Source: Aulosira sp. FACHB-615
GTDB taxonomy: Bacteria; Cyanobacteriota; Cyanobacteriia; Cyanobacteriales; Nostocaceae
Reading direction: 5' to 3'
DNA length: 64,000 bases
NCBI RefSeq assembly: GCF_014698045.1
Contig: NZ_JACJSE010000024.1
Span: 34,378 to 98,377 of the forward strand
Below the pieces are notes generated by a model, which made no database searches, was not told the DNA's origin, and was given only the letters and a program-made list of their open reading frames with translations. This document shows, piece by piece, positions 33,627 through 43,654 of the stretch. Both the position numbers and the translations under genes were made by a program. The first letter of the stretch is position 1. Each line of letters opens with the position of its first letter.

Positions 33627-34152
33627 GTAGAGAACGAGCAACATCACGAAGAATGCGAAAAACAGATTCTAGTTCCGTCGGCTGAGATTGTACGGGTATA
33701 GGAGTAAAGGCAATACCTCGACTACCAAGAATAATAGTAGCGATTGCCTTGGCTCTAGGCAGATGAAATTCAGAAGTAATTAGGAATAGGTGTTGTATCT
33801 GCTGTTGGTGGAAAACATCAACTAAGGTAGTAAAGTTAGTCACAGTATCTTTAGCACGGTAGTCAAGATAAAGACGACTATCAGCAATACCTGCGGTGTG
33901 AAAAATTGCCCTTGCTTTGTGTAGCGGTTTACCCGAAGAAACCCAAATTTTCATATCTGGATAATATTGGGCAAATAAAGCAGTAAATTCTTCTCGGTTT
34001 GAACCACCACCAAGAGTTAGGATAGCTTGGGGTTTGGGAGTTTGGTAATATGCGATCGCTAGTTTTGTCGGTATTGTAAGTAGTAAAGCAACAATTATAC
34101 CAGCCAGAAAAAACATCCAAGTTTTTTGGAGTCGATAAGCTAACAATTTCAT
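33595..34152 (-). CDS. DUF218 / YdcF-like protein
   Basis: 185 residues: a membrane anchor at about 10-33, then a Rossmann-like DUF218 domain facing the periplasm. Family motifs: ILTLGGGSNREE near 44-55, WVSSGKPLHKARAI, and ITSEFHLPRAKAIA near 124-137. The E. coli relatives SanA and ElyC act in envelope integrity and handling of the lipid carrier; in sugar clusters these proteins are thought to manage undecaprenyl-linked intermediates. It is the last gene of the minus-strand polysaccharide run. Confidence 0.85.
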   Translation of the reverse strand: MKLLAYRLQKTWMFFLAGIIVALLLTIPTKLAIAYYQTPKPQAILTLGGGSNREEFTALFAQYYPDMKIWVSSGKPLHKARAIFHTAGIADSRLYLDYRAKDTVTNFTTLVDVFHQQQIQHLFLITSEFHLPRAKAIATIILGSRGIAFTPIPVQSQPTELESVFRILRDVARSLLWIITGYTGA

Positions 34153-34186
34153 AACAGGACTAAATGCTTGGAGGATGCTGGCAAGA

Positions 34187-34972
34187 TTAGTCTATTCCAG
34201 TTGATTTATTGTGTAATTTTTCCAACTCAATTAGACGAATAGATAACAATATTTCGGCTAACATTCGTTGAAAAGCATAGTACCAACCAGGCCAGCCGTC
34301 CCAGATTCCACCTTTAAGGATCAGGCAATACAATAAGATAATGAAGGGAGCTAGGATTTTTTGTTTACGGATGCGATCGCCTAAACTCAGTTCATGAGCT
34401 GGAGTTTCTAGTAACTTCTTGCTCTCAATGATCATATAGCGATCCTGCGCCCATAACCAACGACTCAAGGGCTTGCGATCGTCATGGTGAATGTAGTTGG
34501 AGAGCATAGCACATTGGCCAGTTAGTTGCAAAAGTTGAGTGTGTCCATCATCTATATAAATTGCTTTATCTTTGCGAAATAAAACTTGGCGAGGCGGAAG
34601 TATTGTCCCTCTCAATGGTTTACCTACAATGCAATACTTAAATCTGGCAGCGTAGCCATTTACTTGCTCATTTACTTGTAAAGCAGCAATTTCAGCAGAG
34701 AGTTCATCTGTCACGATATAGTCTGCATCTAAAGAAAGCACCCATTTAGATGCAACTTGCTCTAATCCAAAGTTCCACTGTTGAGTATGAGTGTCAAACT
34801 TACGTTGAAAAACTTTAACTTGTGGATAGGAAGATAAGATTTCTAAGGTTTCATCTGTACTGTAGCTATCAATAACTATAATTGTCTCAGCCCAAGTAAG
34901 TTGTTGGAGAGTGCGATTAATATTTGGAGCTTCATTATAGGTGAGGATAAGTGGAGTTACTGCGTCAAGCAT
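34187..34972 (-). CDS. Glycosyltransferase family 2 (WaaE/KdtX-like)
   Basis: 261 residues. N-terminal GT-A domain with PLILTYNEAPNINRTL, IVIDSYSTDET and the DAD metal motif in LSLDADYIVTDEL near 78-84; a tail with a hydrophobic stretch about 213-228 (APFIILLYCLILKGG) anchors it to the membrane face. The overall pattern resembles lipopolysaccharide core transferases of the WaaE/KdtX type. It follows a GT4 gene by 57 bases. Confidence 0.85.
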   Translation of the reverse strand: MLDAVTPLILTYNEAPNINRTLQQLTWAETIIVIDSYSTDETLEILSSYPQVKVFQRKFDTHTQQWNFGLEQVASKWVLSLDADYIVTDELSAEIAALQVNEQVNGYAARFKYCIVGKPLRGTILPPRQVLFRKDKAIYIDDGHTQLLQLTGQCAMLSNYIHHDDRKPLSRWLWAQDRYMIIESKKLLETPAHELSLGDRIRKQKILAPFIILLYCLILKGGIWDGWPGWYYAFQRMLAEILLSIRLIELEKLHNKSTGID

Positions 34973-35029
34973 ATTTGTTGATTGAAAAACTTAGATTGCA
35001 CCCAATATGTTTCAGCACTACACTTATCT

Positions 35030-36214
35030 TTAAATTTTAGAAACTGTGTGCTGTGTTTGCTGAAATTTAGTATCTAAAATACTTTGATTATGAAGTAACT
35101 TCTCAAAATCAGCAAGGTATTGATTGGCGATTTGTTCATAACTAAATTCCGATGCTTGCTGTCTTGCTTGTAAAGCCATTTGCATTGTCCTATCTGAATT
35201 GAGGATGGCTGATGCTAAGACATCTGCAAGATTTTTAGCTGCATCAGGGCTGCGGTGATCAAAAAAGTATCCTGTTACTCCTTCCTGAATAAAATCTCTA
35301 AAACAAGCTAAGTCAGAAACTACAGGAACTAAAGCTGTTGCCATTGCTTCTAGTGGGGCAACTCCAAAAGATTCACCTTTTTCTGCTAATGAAGGATAGC
35401 AGAATAAGTCAGCTTCTTGGTAGGCTTTCGCTAACTCTTGGATGTTAAAAATTGGCTCGACAAACTCAACATTTAAATTTTCAGATTGAGTTTGCAATGT
35501 ATGTAAATATTTTTCCCCACCCCCACCTTGATTTTCTTTTACTGGCCCAATAATCCTCAGCTTAACTGTAGGAATTCTCGGCGACAACATAGAAAATGCT
35601 GCTAAAAGCAAATGAATACCTTTTTCCGGATGAACTCTGCCTACATAAAGAATCACTGTTTCTTTTTGTGCTAATCTAGAGCGATTTGGGGGAGAAAAGA
35701 TACTGGTATCAATAGGGTTAGGGATAACTTTGGTGCGAGAAGTTGCAGCAGGATATTCTTGAATAATACTATCTTTTATAATCTGTGATGCAGCAGCAAA
35801 AAAGGCTGTTTTTACATATAACCCTGAGCGATATTGTCCTTTAGGAAACCTATTGGCATTAATCACTATTTTTCCAACTTGAGGACGGAGAGATGCAAAT
35901 ACAGGTAGCCAGAAATCATTAATGATTAAAATATCCGCAGGAGGTAGGACAGGAAATGTTACTAAGGCATAGAATAAATCTTTAATTAGGTCTAAAGTAA
36001 TGTTAGTACTTTGAGGAAGTCCTCCTCTTCGGATATACTGAACGCCATTAATGATTTCGGTATCTGGTTGCCCTGGATAAGAACGGCATAAAATTTTTAC
36101 TTGATGGCCTTTTTTGGCAAATTCTTCAGCTAAACCTTGCCAAAGCCGTGGAATTGCGCCTCCTTGCACTGCTGGAACGGGCAACCACGGCCCCATAGCA
36201 ATAGAAATAATCAT
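35030..36214 (-). CDS. Glycosyltransferase family 4
   Basis: 394-residue GT-B retaining transferase. N-terminal acceptor domain with the glycine-rich start VPAVQGGAIPRLWQGLAEEF; C-terminal donor domain with ILYVGRVHPEKGIHLLLAAF and the EX7E motif in GESFGVAPLEAMA near 305-315. Typically adds hexoses to a lipid-linked glycan on the cytosolic side. Two bases separate it from the gene upstream, so they are cotranscribed. Confidence 0.88.
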   Translation of the reverse strand: MIISIAMGPWLPVPAVQGGAIPRLWQGLAEEFAKKGHQVKILCRSYPGQPDTEIINGVQYIRRGGLPQSTNITLDLIKDLFYALVTFPVLPPADILIINDFWLPVFASLRPQVGKIVINANRFPKGQYRSGLYVKTAFFAAASQIIKDSIIQEYPAATSRTKVIPNPIDTSIFSPPNRSRLAQKETVILYVGRVHPEKGIHLLLAAFSMLSPRIPTVKLRIIGPVKENQGGGGEKYLHTLQTQSENLNVEFVEPIFNIQELAKAYQEADLFCYPSLAEKGESFGVAPLEAMATALVPVVSDLACFRDFIQEGVTGYFFDHRSPDAAKNLADVLASAILNSDRTMQMALQARQQASEFSYEQIANQYLADFEKLLHNQSILDTKFQQTQHTVSKI

Positions 36215-36216
36215 GC

Positions 36217-37446
36217 CTAATTCCCCTCAGATTTATCAAACTGAACACAAATAGGTGGCTCACCACCACCGAGAATCCAGTAATAAAAGTCAGCCATCTG
36301 CTTGGCTATTGAGTTCCAAGAGTATTTGGCTTGTACTAGATTTTTGCCTCTGTCACCCATTTGTTGTCTTTCTTGTGAGGACATTTTCATTGCTTCTGTC
36401 AGTGCGATCGCTAATGCTTGCTGATTATCTTCTATCCACCAACCGCAGTTATGGGTTTCTAGTTCTTGCCAAGGCGCACCCTTAGTTGTCACAACAGGCA
36501 CACCGTAAGCTAAGGATTCGGCGATCGCAATGCCAAAATTTTCTGAGTGAGTGGGCAGAACAAACACATCAGCATTAGTTAAAGCAGAATACTTCAACTT
36601 CCCAGAAAGCATACCAGTAAAAGTTACCTGTGATTTTAATTTCAGGCTTTCTACCAACATTTCTAACTCGTTCTGATAGCCTATTAAATCTGCACCAGCA
36701 ACAATTAAATGCCATTCAGGAAAGCGATTGGACAAAGATTCCCACACATATAGTAAGTTGTCTAAGCCTTTTTTTGGATGAATTCTTGATAAAAAAAGTA
36801 ACCATTTTTTTTCAGCTAGTTCTGGAAATTTATCGCTGAGTTCTTGCCTATCAACTTTTTCATTGATTGTGGGGACGCTAACACCATTAGAAATTAAAGC
36901 AATTGGTTGTTTATATCCGAGTTTGCGGATTGATTTAACTTCTTCAGTTGAAGTTGCATGAAAGGCAATAGCTTTATTTAAATTTTGCTTTTCATATAAA
37001 ATCCAAGCTGGCAATTTCTTATACCAACTATTATTTAATGACCATGATTCTACCATACCCCTAGGAGAAATCACTAAAGGAATTTTATTACGAACTGCCG
37101 CTTGGCGAGCATAAAAATTGGGAAACATCCATAGTCCATGATTATGAATTAAGTCTAATTCTGTAGCTGCTAGTTGAGTCAAATAATAATTAGCATCTGG
37201 CTGTAATCCTCTCATATACACAGCTAAATTTTTAGCTGGTTGACTATGTAGTTTCACGCTATCAATAGGCAGTTGTTGCCCATGTAATTGATAATCTAAT
37301 GTGAATAAATGAGAATCAATATTATTTTGTGCTAGGGCTTTTGCTAGATTTGTGACCGAATAAGCCGGGCCACCAATATTCTCATTGATGCTGGCAACTA
37401 CTTGACAAATGCGAGGTTGATTAACCTGTATTTTGGGTTGCACCAT
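36217..37446 (-). CDS. Glycosyltransferase family 4
   Basis: 409-residue GT-B protein. N-terminal NIGGPAYSVTNLAKALAQ loop, IHNHGLWMFPNF, and SPRGMVESWSL, a set of motifs also seen in hormogonium-polysaccharide transferases. C-terminal LLFLSRIHPKKGLDNLL and the EX7E motif SENFGIAIAESLAYG near 313-326. The name HpsP or HpsO cannot be assigned with certainty. Confidence 0.88.
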   Translation of the reverse strand: MVQPKIQVNQPRICQVVASINENIGGPAYSVTNLAKALAQNNIDSHLFTLDYQLHGQQLPIDSVKLHSQPAKNLAVYMRGLQPDANYYLTQLAATELDLIHNHGLWMFPNFYARQAAVRNKIPLVISPRGMVESWSLNNSWYKKLPAWILYEKQNLNKAIAFHATSTEEVKSIRKLGYKQPIALISNGVSVPTINEKVDRQELSDKFPELAEKKWLLFLSRIHPKKGLDNLLYVWESLSNRFPEWHLIVAGADLIGYQNELEMLVESLKLKSQVTFTGMLSGKLKYSALTNADVFVLPTHSENFGIAIAESLAYGVPVVTTKGAPWQELETHNCGWWIEDNQQALAIALTEAMKMSSQERQQMGDRGKNLVQAKYSWNSIAKQMADFYYWILGGGEPPICVQFDKSEGN

Positions 37447-37545
37447 TATATAATTGAATAATTTTCGTTAGCTTTAAAAATTATTAGAATATTCAACTGT
37501 TATCATAGCAATAGATGAAAACAATATATTTACAAAATTTTGACT

Positions 37546-38700
37546 TTAGTAAAAATATTTCTTTAAGTAATAATCAATTTGGGTTTGAAAACTCTCAAAA
37601 CCGAACTTTTCCATGACTCGGTGTCTCAATTCTTCTGGTTGATATATTAGAGGGTTAGGATATTTACCCTGGAGAATTTGAATGATAGTTTGAGCGATCG
37701 CCTCTAGATTATCTGGATCAACAAGTGCGCCTAATTCTCCCTGACAAAGAGCATCAACAGCCCCATCTTGATTGCCTCCCAAAGTAGGTTTACCACAAGC
37801 AAGTGCTTCTAAGTGAACAATACCAAACCCTTCACCTTTGCTTGGCATGGCAAAAAGATTACAGAGATTGTAATAATCTTGTAGTTCTTCATCAGGAACA
37901 TAGCCAGCTAATGTTACACAGTCTTGGAGTTGCAGTTGGGATATTAATTGTTCAATTCTGGGTCGGTCATTTCCTTTACCTACTAAAACATAATGGACAT
38001 CGGGAATAGCCTGACGAATTTGCGGTAACGCCCGCAAAATTTTGTCATAGCCCTTACACCTCTGCGGTGATTGGGCAAGACGAGTAACTGTCAGAATAAC
38101 TGGCTGGTGAGGATTTAAGCCATATTGTTGAAGGAGATGATCTGGCTTGGGAGAAATTTTAAAATTATCCGCATTCAAGGTATTGGGTAGAACAACCACT
38201 TGATCTGGCTTCAGGTTTTGTTCTTGCATAAGGCGATCGCGCGTGTAATTACTAACCGCTAAAATCAGGTCAGCATTCTTTAAACCTTGCTTGACGGCAG
38301 GATTTTGAATATCCCAAGCATCAATCCCGTGGGCTGCAACCCAGTAAGGGGTACCGATTAACTGCTTTAACAAATTAGCAGTCACACTAAAGTTGGGATG
38401 GGTAGAAAAAATCAAGTTGGGACGCTGCCAAAGACCAAGGCCAACCATTTGTGCTGCTAGTGCGGCAGTACGTAAGGGTAAAGGCCATTTACCAGTCGTA
38501 TGAAAATATAAATTAGCTGACTTAGGTGGTACATTTGTATCGTGTTTAATGACTATATTGTAGGCACAATCGGGGTAAAGACGTTGAAATGCTGTTAAAC
38601 ATAAAGAAGAGTAACGTTGAATTCCGCCTGTTGAGTTGAATAAAGCTGGAAACCAAAGATGACAACGATATTTATTTTTACTCAATATTTTTTCAAGCAC
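37546..38700 (-). CDS. Glycosyltransferase family 4
   Basis: 384 residues, GT-B fold. LFNSTGGIQRYSSLC at the start, a donor domain with ILTVTRLAQSPQRCKGYDKILRAL in outline, and EX7E as GEGFGIVHLEALACG near 295-308. The reading frame begins with GTG (38698-38700); no ATG lies upstream in frame and the next Met is too far in, so GTG is the probable start. Most of its core matches mannosyl/glucosyl-transferases of exopolysaccharide loci. Confidence 0.86.
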   Translation of the reverse strand: MLEKILSKNKYRCHLWFPALFNSTGGIQRYSSLCLTAFQRLYPDCAYNIVIKHDTNVPPKSANLYFHTTGKWPLPLRTAALAAQMVGLGLWQRPNLIFSTHPNFSVTANLLKQLIGTPYWVAAHGIDAWDIQNPAVKQGLKNADLILAVSNYTRDRLMQEQNLKPDQVVVLPNTLNADNFKISPKPDHLLQQYGLNPHQPVILTVTRLAQSPQRCKGYDKILRALPQIRQAIPDVHYVLVGKGNDRPRIEQLISQLQLQDCVTLAGYVPDEELQDYYNLCNLFAMPSKGEGFGIVHLEALACGKPTLGGNQDGAVDALCQGELGALVDPDNLEAIAQTIIQILQGKYPNPLIYQPEELRHRVMEKFGFESFQTQIDYYLKKYFY

Positions 38701-38744
38701 TTTATTTATGAGACTTATGAAAAATTCAAGGACGGGAAACTTGC

Positions 38745-39968
38745 CTAGGAGATTTTTGTTGGCCTAACCTGATGATGATTGGGAGCAACAGATGAAATTA
38801 CATAGTCAAGTGCCTGTTTTAAACCTTGACTTGCCTGAGTATAACTATACTGAGAAACAATTTTTTGGCTTTCTTCGCCCCAATGCCGCAAACGTTGGCG
38901 ATCAGAAAAGGCTTCTTGCAGAGAGCTAGTTAAAGCGGACACATTACCTGCTGGAAACACCAACCCATTATGTTGGTGATGAATCAAATCTTGAGCGCAA
39001 CCTACATGACTACTGACAATGACTGGACGAGATAAACACATCGCTTCGTTGATTGCCAACCCCCAAGTTTCTGAAGCACCATAACTGGGTAAGACAAATA
39101 AATCAGCAATTGCATAGGTACGGGGCATTAAGGTTTGATTTTGAAAAGGAGCAAAGTATATGTTGCTATGTTGTGCGGCTGAAGTTTTTAAGTCTGTCTC
39201 TAAGGGGCCTGCACCAACAAATAATAAAGAAACTTGAGACAAGTTCGCAGCCACAAAAGCTTGTAGTAAATCTAAAGGACGTTTTTTAGGTTCAAATTTA
39301 CCTGCAAACAAAATCACTGCATGATCTGATGGGATACCTAATTCCTGCTTCCAGATGATTGCTTGTTGTTTAGCGTGATCAGCTTGAGATATAAAGCGAT
39401 CGTTCTCTACTGCATGGGGGGAAAAAAATAAATTATGATTGGGTAAACCATGATATTGAAAATATTCATAATTGGCTTTTCCCACATAGAGACAAGCTGC
39501 AAAACGTCGGTAAATTTGAGTAATAAATTGCTGACGCGCCCAAGCTTTGACTCCGGTAGATTTTAGCAGGCGATGGGAATCACCTCGAAATAGCAACGGT
39601 GCTTTATGGGAATTCCACTTCCACAAAAAGTTATAGATGCTGGCGTAGTTGTAATTCATCAACAACACTGCATCAGGACTATAAGCCTTGACCTGTGAAA
39701 TTAAAGAGGGATTTTGTAACCCCCAAAAATGACGAACTCCTGGTTGCTTACTCACATTTGGCACAAACTCATATTCATATCCATCCAACAAAGGAATATC
39801 CCACTGTAAAACTTGTTTGAAACCTGCATCCAGCTTTTTTGTAACACCAAAATCCCATAAATAAAATACCTTGATCTGCACATCACTATGATTATTTAGA
39901 TGGCGAAACCAAGGAGCATAATATTGTATTGGATGAGATGTAATAATACTTAGTTTATATTTATCCAT
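38745..39968 (-). CDS. Glycosyltransferase family 4
   Basis: 407 residues. Starts YKLSIITSHPIQYYAPWFRHL, an N-terminal form found in a GT4 subgroup of polysaccharide clusters, with DFGVTKKLDAGFKQVLQWDIPLLDGY following. Donor domain has ILFAGKFEPKKRPLDLLQAF and EX7E in ASETWGLAINEAMCLS near 308-320. Its start overlaps the Wzy-like gene by eight bases, which implies coupled translation. Confidence 0.88.
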   Translation of the reverse strand: MDKYKLSIITSHPIQYYAPWFRHLNNHSDVQIKVFYLWDFGVTKKLDAGFKQVLQWDIPLLDGYEYEFVPNVSKQPGVRHFWGLQNPSLISQVKAYSPDAVLLMNYNYASIYNFLWKWNSHKAPLLFRGDSHRLLKSTGVKAWARQQFITQIYRRFAACLYVGKANYEYFQYHGLPNHNLFFSPHAVENDRFISQADHAKQQAIIWKQELGIPSDHAVILFAGKFEPKKRPLDLLQAFVAANLSQVSLLFVGAGPLETDLKTSAAQHSNIYFAPFQNQTLMPRTYAIADLFVLPSYGASETWGLAINEAMCLSRPVIVSSHVGCAQDLIHHQHNGLVFPAGNVSALTSSLQEAFSDRQRLRHWGEESQKIVSQYSYTQASQGLKQALDYVISSVAPNHHQVRPTKIS

Positions 39969-41487
39969 AGTAAGGGTAATTTGCTGTTACTGGAGGAAAG
40001 GCATAGCGAGGAACTCGCTGTTTCTGCATCAATACAAATGCTATGCCAGTTAGCACCATGCTGGATTGCGATAAAGCCGCAACATATACTCCATCTGAAA
40101 ATTCTGACTGAAAAGCAAAAGACATCATCATCACAGCAAATAATGATTGGACTGAAAGAATTGGCGCATTGATACTCCAACGAGTCGCTTTTCCATAAAC
40201 TGTACCCAATATTATTGCCAATCCCGCACAACCCATTAATCCAAAGTTGGCATAAGATTCAGCTAGTAAACCCCAGCCAATAGTAGTTGTTAAACTCTGT
40301 TCTCGCGTTTGTAGTTTGTAATGTATGTTTAACAAACTTGTACCTTCGTGCGCCCTAATTTTATTGGGGTTTAATATCCGAGGTACTATCAGTTCTGGTA
40401 AGATTGTATATGTTTCTCCATACATATATGGGATGGGTTCAGGACTTTTCTTTTGAGATAAAAGGAGCATTTGCATTACACTAGCTCGCTCGAAAAATGA
40501 TGCTTTTTTTTCCTCATCAGTAGAGAAATCATCCTGTTTATTCTGCTTATTTATATACTCTAGGGAGTAACCTATCCATTCAGCATATCTAGTAGGGTAT
40601 TCCCAAGGTTGAAGATAATAAGAAGTTGTAGTACCCCAATATTTAGCTCTCATGGGGCCTTTGCCATAGTGCAGGAAAGACAAGCAAATCAAAACTATTA
40701 AAATTGCTATTATAGGTACTTTTTTACGGGAAATAGTAAAAGCAACTACTGCAAGTAAAAAGGCACTAGCAGCACCTACAAGCAAAAAGCCTAATGAATT
40801 TGTCACCATATAGGCCACAAGTAAAAATATAAATGATATACTTTGCTGTTTTGTTAATTCCTTATTACCCAACTGATAAGAAAGCACAAAAGTAGCTAGT
40901 GCATTTAATCCTAAAATACCAGCACGAAGGGCAGTAAATAAACCTCCTTGTATCAGAGATAGCCAACCCCAATTTCCATAAATCGAGATATTGAAAAAAA
41001 CGCCAGCTAATAAAATCAAGAAAAAGAACGCATTACCTTTTTTATTAGTTAAAGTTCGATAATATTTAGGCGTGCGAGGAGGCGATTTGATCAATGAAAA
41101 CCATATTGAAGTACTTATGATCAGAAATCCAGTGACAGTCAAACTAGCAAATAAATGACTTTCTAGAGAGTAAGTTAAAACAGTTGGATGATGTGTCACC
41201 AGTGGTAGACTGTAAGTCCAAATGTGTGTCAGAGCAAAAAAGGGAAAAATAGGCATTCCTTTCGCTTGACCTGAACACCAAAGATAATTAGGCCATAAAG
41301 CTGCTGCTGTGATGAAAACTGCTGCCAATTTACTCACAAAGGGGGTGTCTTTCACCAAGAAAAGTTCATAGGAAACCAATCCCAATGCAATCAGCCAAAA
41401 TACCCTCAATAATTGTTTCTGCTCTTTTTTTGGTATGGAAGGTAAGTATGACCATGACTGAGGAGTTGAATTGATAGATTGGTTCAT
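39961..41487 (-). CDS. Wzy/O-antigen-ligase-like polytopic membrane protein
   Basis: 508 residues from ATG 41487 (MNQSINSTPQSW); the longer frame begins at a GTG within the preceding gene. About 11 to 12 membrane helices, with a large polar loop in the second half (about 285-395) containing the AKYWGTTTSYYLQPWEYPTRYAEWI segment, and then ELIVPRILNPNKIRAHEGTSLL, a motif seen in oligosaccharide-repeat polymerases. Expected role: polymerise lipid-linked repeat units at the periplasmic face. Sequence of such proteins is weakly conserved, so polymerase versus ligase is open. No Wzx flippase is in the window. Confidence 0.72.
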   Translation of the reverse strand: MNQSINSTPQSWSYLPSIPKKEQKQLLRVFWLIALGLVSYELFLVKDTPFVSKLAAVFITAAALWPNYLWCSGQAKGMPIFPFFALTHIWTYSLPLVTHHPTVLTYSLESHLFASLTVTGFLIISTSIWFSLIKSPPRTPKYYRTLTNKKGNAFFFLILLAGVFFNISIYGNWGWLSLIQGGLFTALRAGILGLNALATFVLSYQLGNKELTKQQSISFIFLLVAYMVTNSLGFLLVGAASAFLLAVVAFTISRKKVPIIAILIVLICLSFLHYGKGPMRAKYWGTTTSYYLQPWEYPTRYAEWIGYSLEYINKQNKQDDFSTDEEKKASFFERASVMQMLLLSQKKSPEPIPYMYGETYTILPELIVPRILNPNKIRAHEGTSLLNIHYKLQTREQSLTTTIGWGLLAESYANFGLMGCAGLAIILGTVYGKATRWSINAPILSVQSLFAVMMMSFAFQSEFSDGVYVAALSQSSMVLTGIAFVLMQKQRVPRYAFPPVTANYPYYG

Positions 41488-41497
41488 ATTAATTACT

Positions 41498-42820
41498 TTA
41501 TCGTGCAGCAGTAACACACCTATCAAAGATGGCACATTGCTTGTGAGTCATTTCCCTAGCTGTATAGGGCTGAAAGGCTGACCAATTGATATTTGGTTGG
41601 AATCCTTTATTTATAGATAGTAACCAATTGATTTGAGTAATGACTGAAGATTGTAAATCTTTGGGCTGTTGTTGTGAAGTAAAGGTGACAGCTTGGCCGG
41701 CTTGACAACGTTGCAAGATATCAACTACAGAACTTTGGTAATGAAAAATGGCAAGAATTGGTTTACGGGCTAGAATGCAGGGATAGAGTTTTGAGGCTGT
41801 ATAGTCAGGATCATCAGAACCTATCAAGACAATAGCATCGCTGTCAGCAAGAACTTGTAGTGCTTCAAAATAAGGAATACGATGGGGATGTTCTCTCACT
41901 AAGTCTGCAATACCTAGTTCTTGGGATATCGGCTCTATGGTTTTGACAGCTTGATTCCCTGGAGCATAGCTAGTACCAACAAAGTGCAACTGTACCGACT
42001 GCCAAATTTCTGGGTTCTGGCGACGATGGGACTGAATACCCAAAAATAAAGACCGCACAGCCAAAGTCATATCATAGCCACCTCGTCCTACATATACCCA
42101 ATGACGTTTACCATCATTGGGATTAAATATTTTTTGTGGAATATTCAGTCCAGAAAGTGCAGCAAAATCAGGTTCGGGAGCGCCAAAAGGTAGAACAGTA
42201 AACTGTTGTGCTTGTAGATGTGGATAGCGTTGTTGTAAAGTTTTGGGATATGCTGGTGAAACGCTAATGATATGAGCAACTTTACTTAAAGCTTTTGGTT
42301 CTAATAGTTTTGCCTGGAGTCTAGCAAATCCATACTTGAAGCGTCCTCCTGGTGGTAAAGTTTGTGCTTGTTTGTAATAATCGCTCAACCAAGGGTCTTG
42401 AAAGTCAAGAATGTAAGGTATATTAAAGCGATGATACCATCTACTACCCAGCACCATAGTGACAAATATAGTGGTGGAAAAGTAAACTAAATCAAATTTT
42501 TGTTGATGGAGTAAGCGATCGCCTGCTTGAAGTAAATAAGGAAAACACCTCAACCCTAAACTGCTCATCCCAATGCGTCGAGTTTGTTGCACAGGTAATG
42601 CACCAGTGTATGTAATGGGAATATGAGAGGGAATTGTTTTGGCCAGTATTGAGTCTTGAACACCTTGAACACAGTCGGGACGCACCGTTAGAATGTGAGG
42701 CTCCCAGCCAAATTCTTCCATGTAAGGTAGAGACATTCGCACCCTTTGATGGTCTGGCGCATTGATGGGTGGAAAATGGGGACTGACGATTAAAACTTTA
42801 CGCTTCAAAGTAGGATACAT
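41498..42820 (-). CDS. GT-B type glycosyltransferase (GT4-like)
   Basis: 440 residues. It begins KRKVLIVSPHFPPINAPDHQRVRM, an N-terminal signature of a GT4-like subgroup. The donor half contains WVYVGRGGYDM, HFVGTSY and SDAIVLIGSDDPDYTASKLYPCILARKP. The EX7E motif of classical GT4 members is absent and the SKLY segment takes its place, as in GT4-like WcaI-type proteins. Ten bases precede the start of the Wzy-like gene. Confidence 0.78.
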   Translation of the reverse strand: MYPTLKRKVLIVSPHFPPINAPDHQRVRMSLPYMEEFGWEPHILTVRPDCVQGVQDSILAKTIPSHIPITYTGALPVQQTRRIGMSSLGLRCFPYLLQAGDRLLHQQKFDLVYFSTTIFVTMVLGSRWYHRFNIPYILDFQDPWLSDYYKQAQTLPPGGRFKYGFARLQAKLLEPKALSKVAHIISVSPAYPKTLQQRYPHLQAQQFTVLPFGAPEPDFAALSGLNIPQKIFNPNDGKRHWVYVGRGGYDMTLAVRSLFLGIQSHRRQNPEIWQSVQLHFVGTSYAPGNQAVKTIEPISQELGIADLVREHPHRIPYFEALQVLADSDAIVLIGSDDPDYTASKLYPCILARKPILAIFHYQSSVVDILQRCQAGQAVTFTSQQQPKDLQSSVITQINWLLSINKGFQPNINWSAFQPYTAREMTHKQCAIFDRCVTAAR

Positions 42821-42832
42821 CGCATATCAAGT

Positions 42833-43645
42833 TTAATTAGGCAAAAACAGTCCGTTAGTAGAGTTTGGCCATTTGCTTGGAGAGTAAATTTTACCTTGCG
42901 AGTCAAATAGGTAGCATTTATACCCAAACTGTATGAGATAATCTCGAATTCGCTGCCCATTTTCTTCAAACATCTCAGCGTAAATAGCTTTGATCCGTTG
43001 CTCTTTTAAGAAAGTTTCCGCACCCTGTAAGGCTGGAATTTCATAACCTTCTACATCCAATTTCCACAAATCTACATTGGTAATAGAACGTGCGGCTAAT
43101 TCGTCTTCTAGACGTACTATTTGAATTACTTCACCTTCAGTTTCTGATATTTTACTCCAAGCGCCATGTCCCAAACTATCTCCAATATGTTGCAGACGTA
43201 ATTGAGCCTTTGATGCACCAAGTCCAGCCCGGATTACTTCTACAGGGAGATTGCTATTAATTGCTAAACACTCTTCTAACCAGTTACCTGCTTCCGTACC
43301 AGGTTCAAATGCTAATACTTTTCCTTGTGGTATCCATTGAGATAAGTACATTAACATTTGGCCAATATTTGCACCTGAGTCTACAATCATCCCATCACTA
43401 GGGAGAAATTTTCTTGCCCAGTTGAGAAATGCAGCACCTTCATATTTACCATAAACAATCCAGCGATGGGTGCAATTAGTCAAATCAAGTTTCCAGGGGA
43501 TTCCGGCTCCAGTATCCACCCAACAAACACCATTTCCAGCGATCGCTTTACCAAAAAATCGTTCACAAATTCCTAATTTCTGCTGAAAATCTAGTGGTTG
43601 TATCCACTTTAGAGGTAAAGGTAGAGAAACTGTTTTTGTAATCAT
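42833..43645 (-). CDS. FkbM family methyltransferase (1 of 3)
   Basis: 270-residue SAM-dependent methyltransferase of the FkbM type, usually acting on sugar hydroxyls. SAM loop: GMIVDSGANIGQMLMYLSQW near 90-108; acidic loop VLAFEPGTEAGNWL; and the family motif DLWKLDVEGYEIPALQGAE near 207-222. 12 bases separate it from the next gene. Probably O-methylates a sugar of the polysaccharide made by this cluster. Confidence 0.86.
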   Translation of the reverse strand: MITKTVSLPLPLKWIQPLDFQQKLGICERFFGKAIAGNGVCWVDTGAGIPWKLDLTNCTHRWIVYGKYEGAAFLNWARKFLPSDGMIVDSGANIGQMLMYLSQWIPQGKVLAFEPGTEAGNWLEECLAINSNLPVEVIRAGLGASKAQLRLQHIGDSLGHGAWSKISETEGEVIQIVRLEDELAARSITNVDLWKLDVEGYEIPALQGAETFLKEQRIKAIYAEMFEENGQRIRDYLIQFGYKCYLFDSQGKIYSPSKWPNSTNGLFLPN

Positions 43646-43654
43646 GTTTTTTAA